DNA from: an uncultured Collinsella sp.
GTDB lineage: Bacteria > Actinomycetota > Coriobacteriia > Coriobacteriales > Coriobacteriaceae
Length of the DNA: 23,914 bases
Assembly: GCA_900550735.1 (NCBI GenBank)
Contig: URTD01000011.1
Span: 1 to 23,914 of the forward strand
Direction: 5' to 3'
The notes below the pieces were generated by a model. It made no database searches. It saw nothing but the letters and a program-made list of their open reading frames with translations, and was not told the origin of the DNA. Made by a program: the position numbers and the translations under genes. Shown piece after piece: positions 23,803-23,914 of this stretch. Numbering within the stretch: position 1 is the first letter of the stretch; the number at the start of each line of letters is the position of its first letter.

Positions 23803-23914
23803 CACTAGTAAGTGTCCCTACCTAGCAAGAGCCCCTACCAATAAAAAGCAACTATCAGCCCGGCGCTTTTACAGAGTGTAGGTCCCTGTAGCCGTCGCCA
23901 GCGAAGTGAACGTA

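Overview
The window looks like a chromosomal segment of a Gram-positive, high-GC gut anaerobe of the Coriobacteriia, most likely Collinsella. This is inferred from the protein types (pyruvate formate-lyase fermentation, PTS sugar uptake, EngB, DegV), the codon bias toward G/C-ending codons and the style of the intergenic hairpins; no rRNA or marker gene is present to prove it.

Layout. Positions 1-608 are a lower-GC intergenic stretch with several hairpins and no convincing gene. Positions 609-5271 (minus strand) hold a compact operon: a MarR-type regulator and the two halves of an asymmetric ABC exporter, with a palindrome overlapping the regulator's start. Positions 5523-7394 (plus) hold a short-chain dehydrogenase and a KdgT-type permease, each followed by a hairpin terminator. 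Positions 7862-10250 (plus) encode pyruvate formate-lyase, but as two proteins: a 683-residue catalytic subunit that stops just before the glycyl-radical domain, and an 83-residue GrcA-like protein that carries the radical glycine. Two hairpins lie between them. Next come REP-like hairpins and a GC-rich IS110-family insertion sequence (transposase 10483-11772, minus strand) whose transposase has an extra C-terminal helix-turn-helix domain and whose upstream region folds like a bridge RNA.

Positions 12241-17858 (plus) are a sucrose/fructan module: LacI regulator, atypical GH32 enzyme, PTS EIIBC permease and a canonical sucrose-6-phosphate hydrolase. A repeated 17-bp operator is found in front of lacI and in front of the first GH32 gene. 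DegV (18135-18989) and the PFL activating enzyme PflA (19164-19982) follow, so the activase lies 8.9 kb from its substrate. The right end has a membrane-anchored class A beta-lactamase-fold protein, an MTA/SAH-type nucleosidase, the ribosome-assembly GTPase EngB, and a decayed toxin-antitoxin locus: the C-terminal stub of a DUF3990-type toxin lying directly behind the engB terminator, followed by an intact HTH antitoxin-like gene.

How it fits together: sugars enter and are phosphorylated through the PTS, are hydrolysed by the GH32 enzymes, and pyruvate from glycolysis is cleaved to formate and acetyl-CoA by the two-piece PFL after radical activation by PflA. The two-piece PFL and the IS110 element with its HTH domain and candidate guide RNA are the points most worth a second look. 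No searches were run, so family names rest on motif recognition and novelty is not established.
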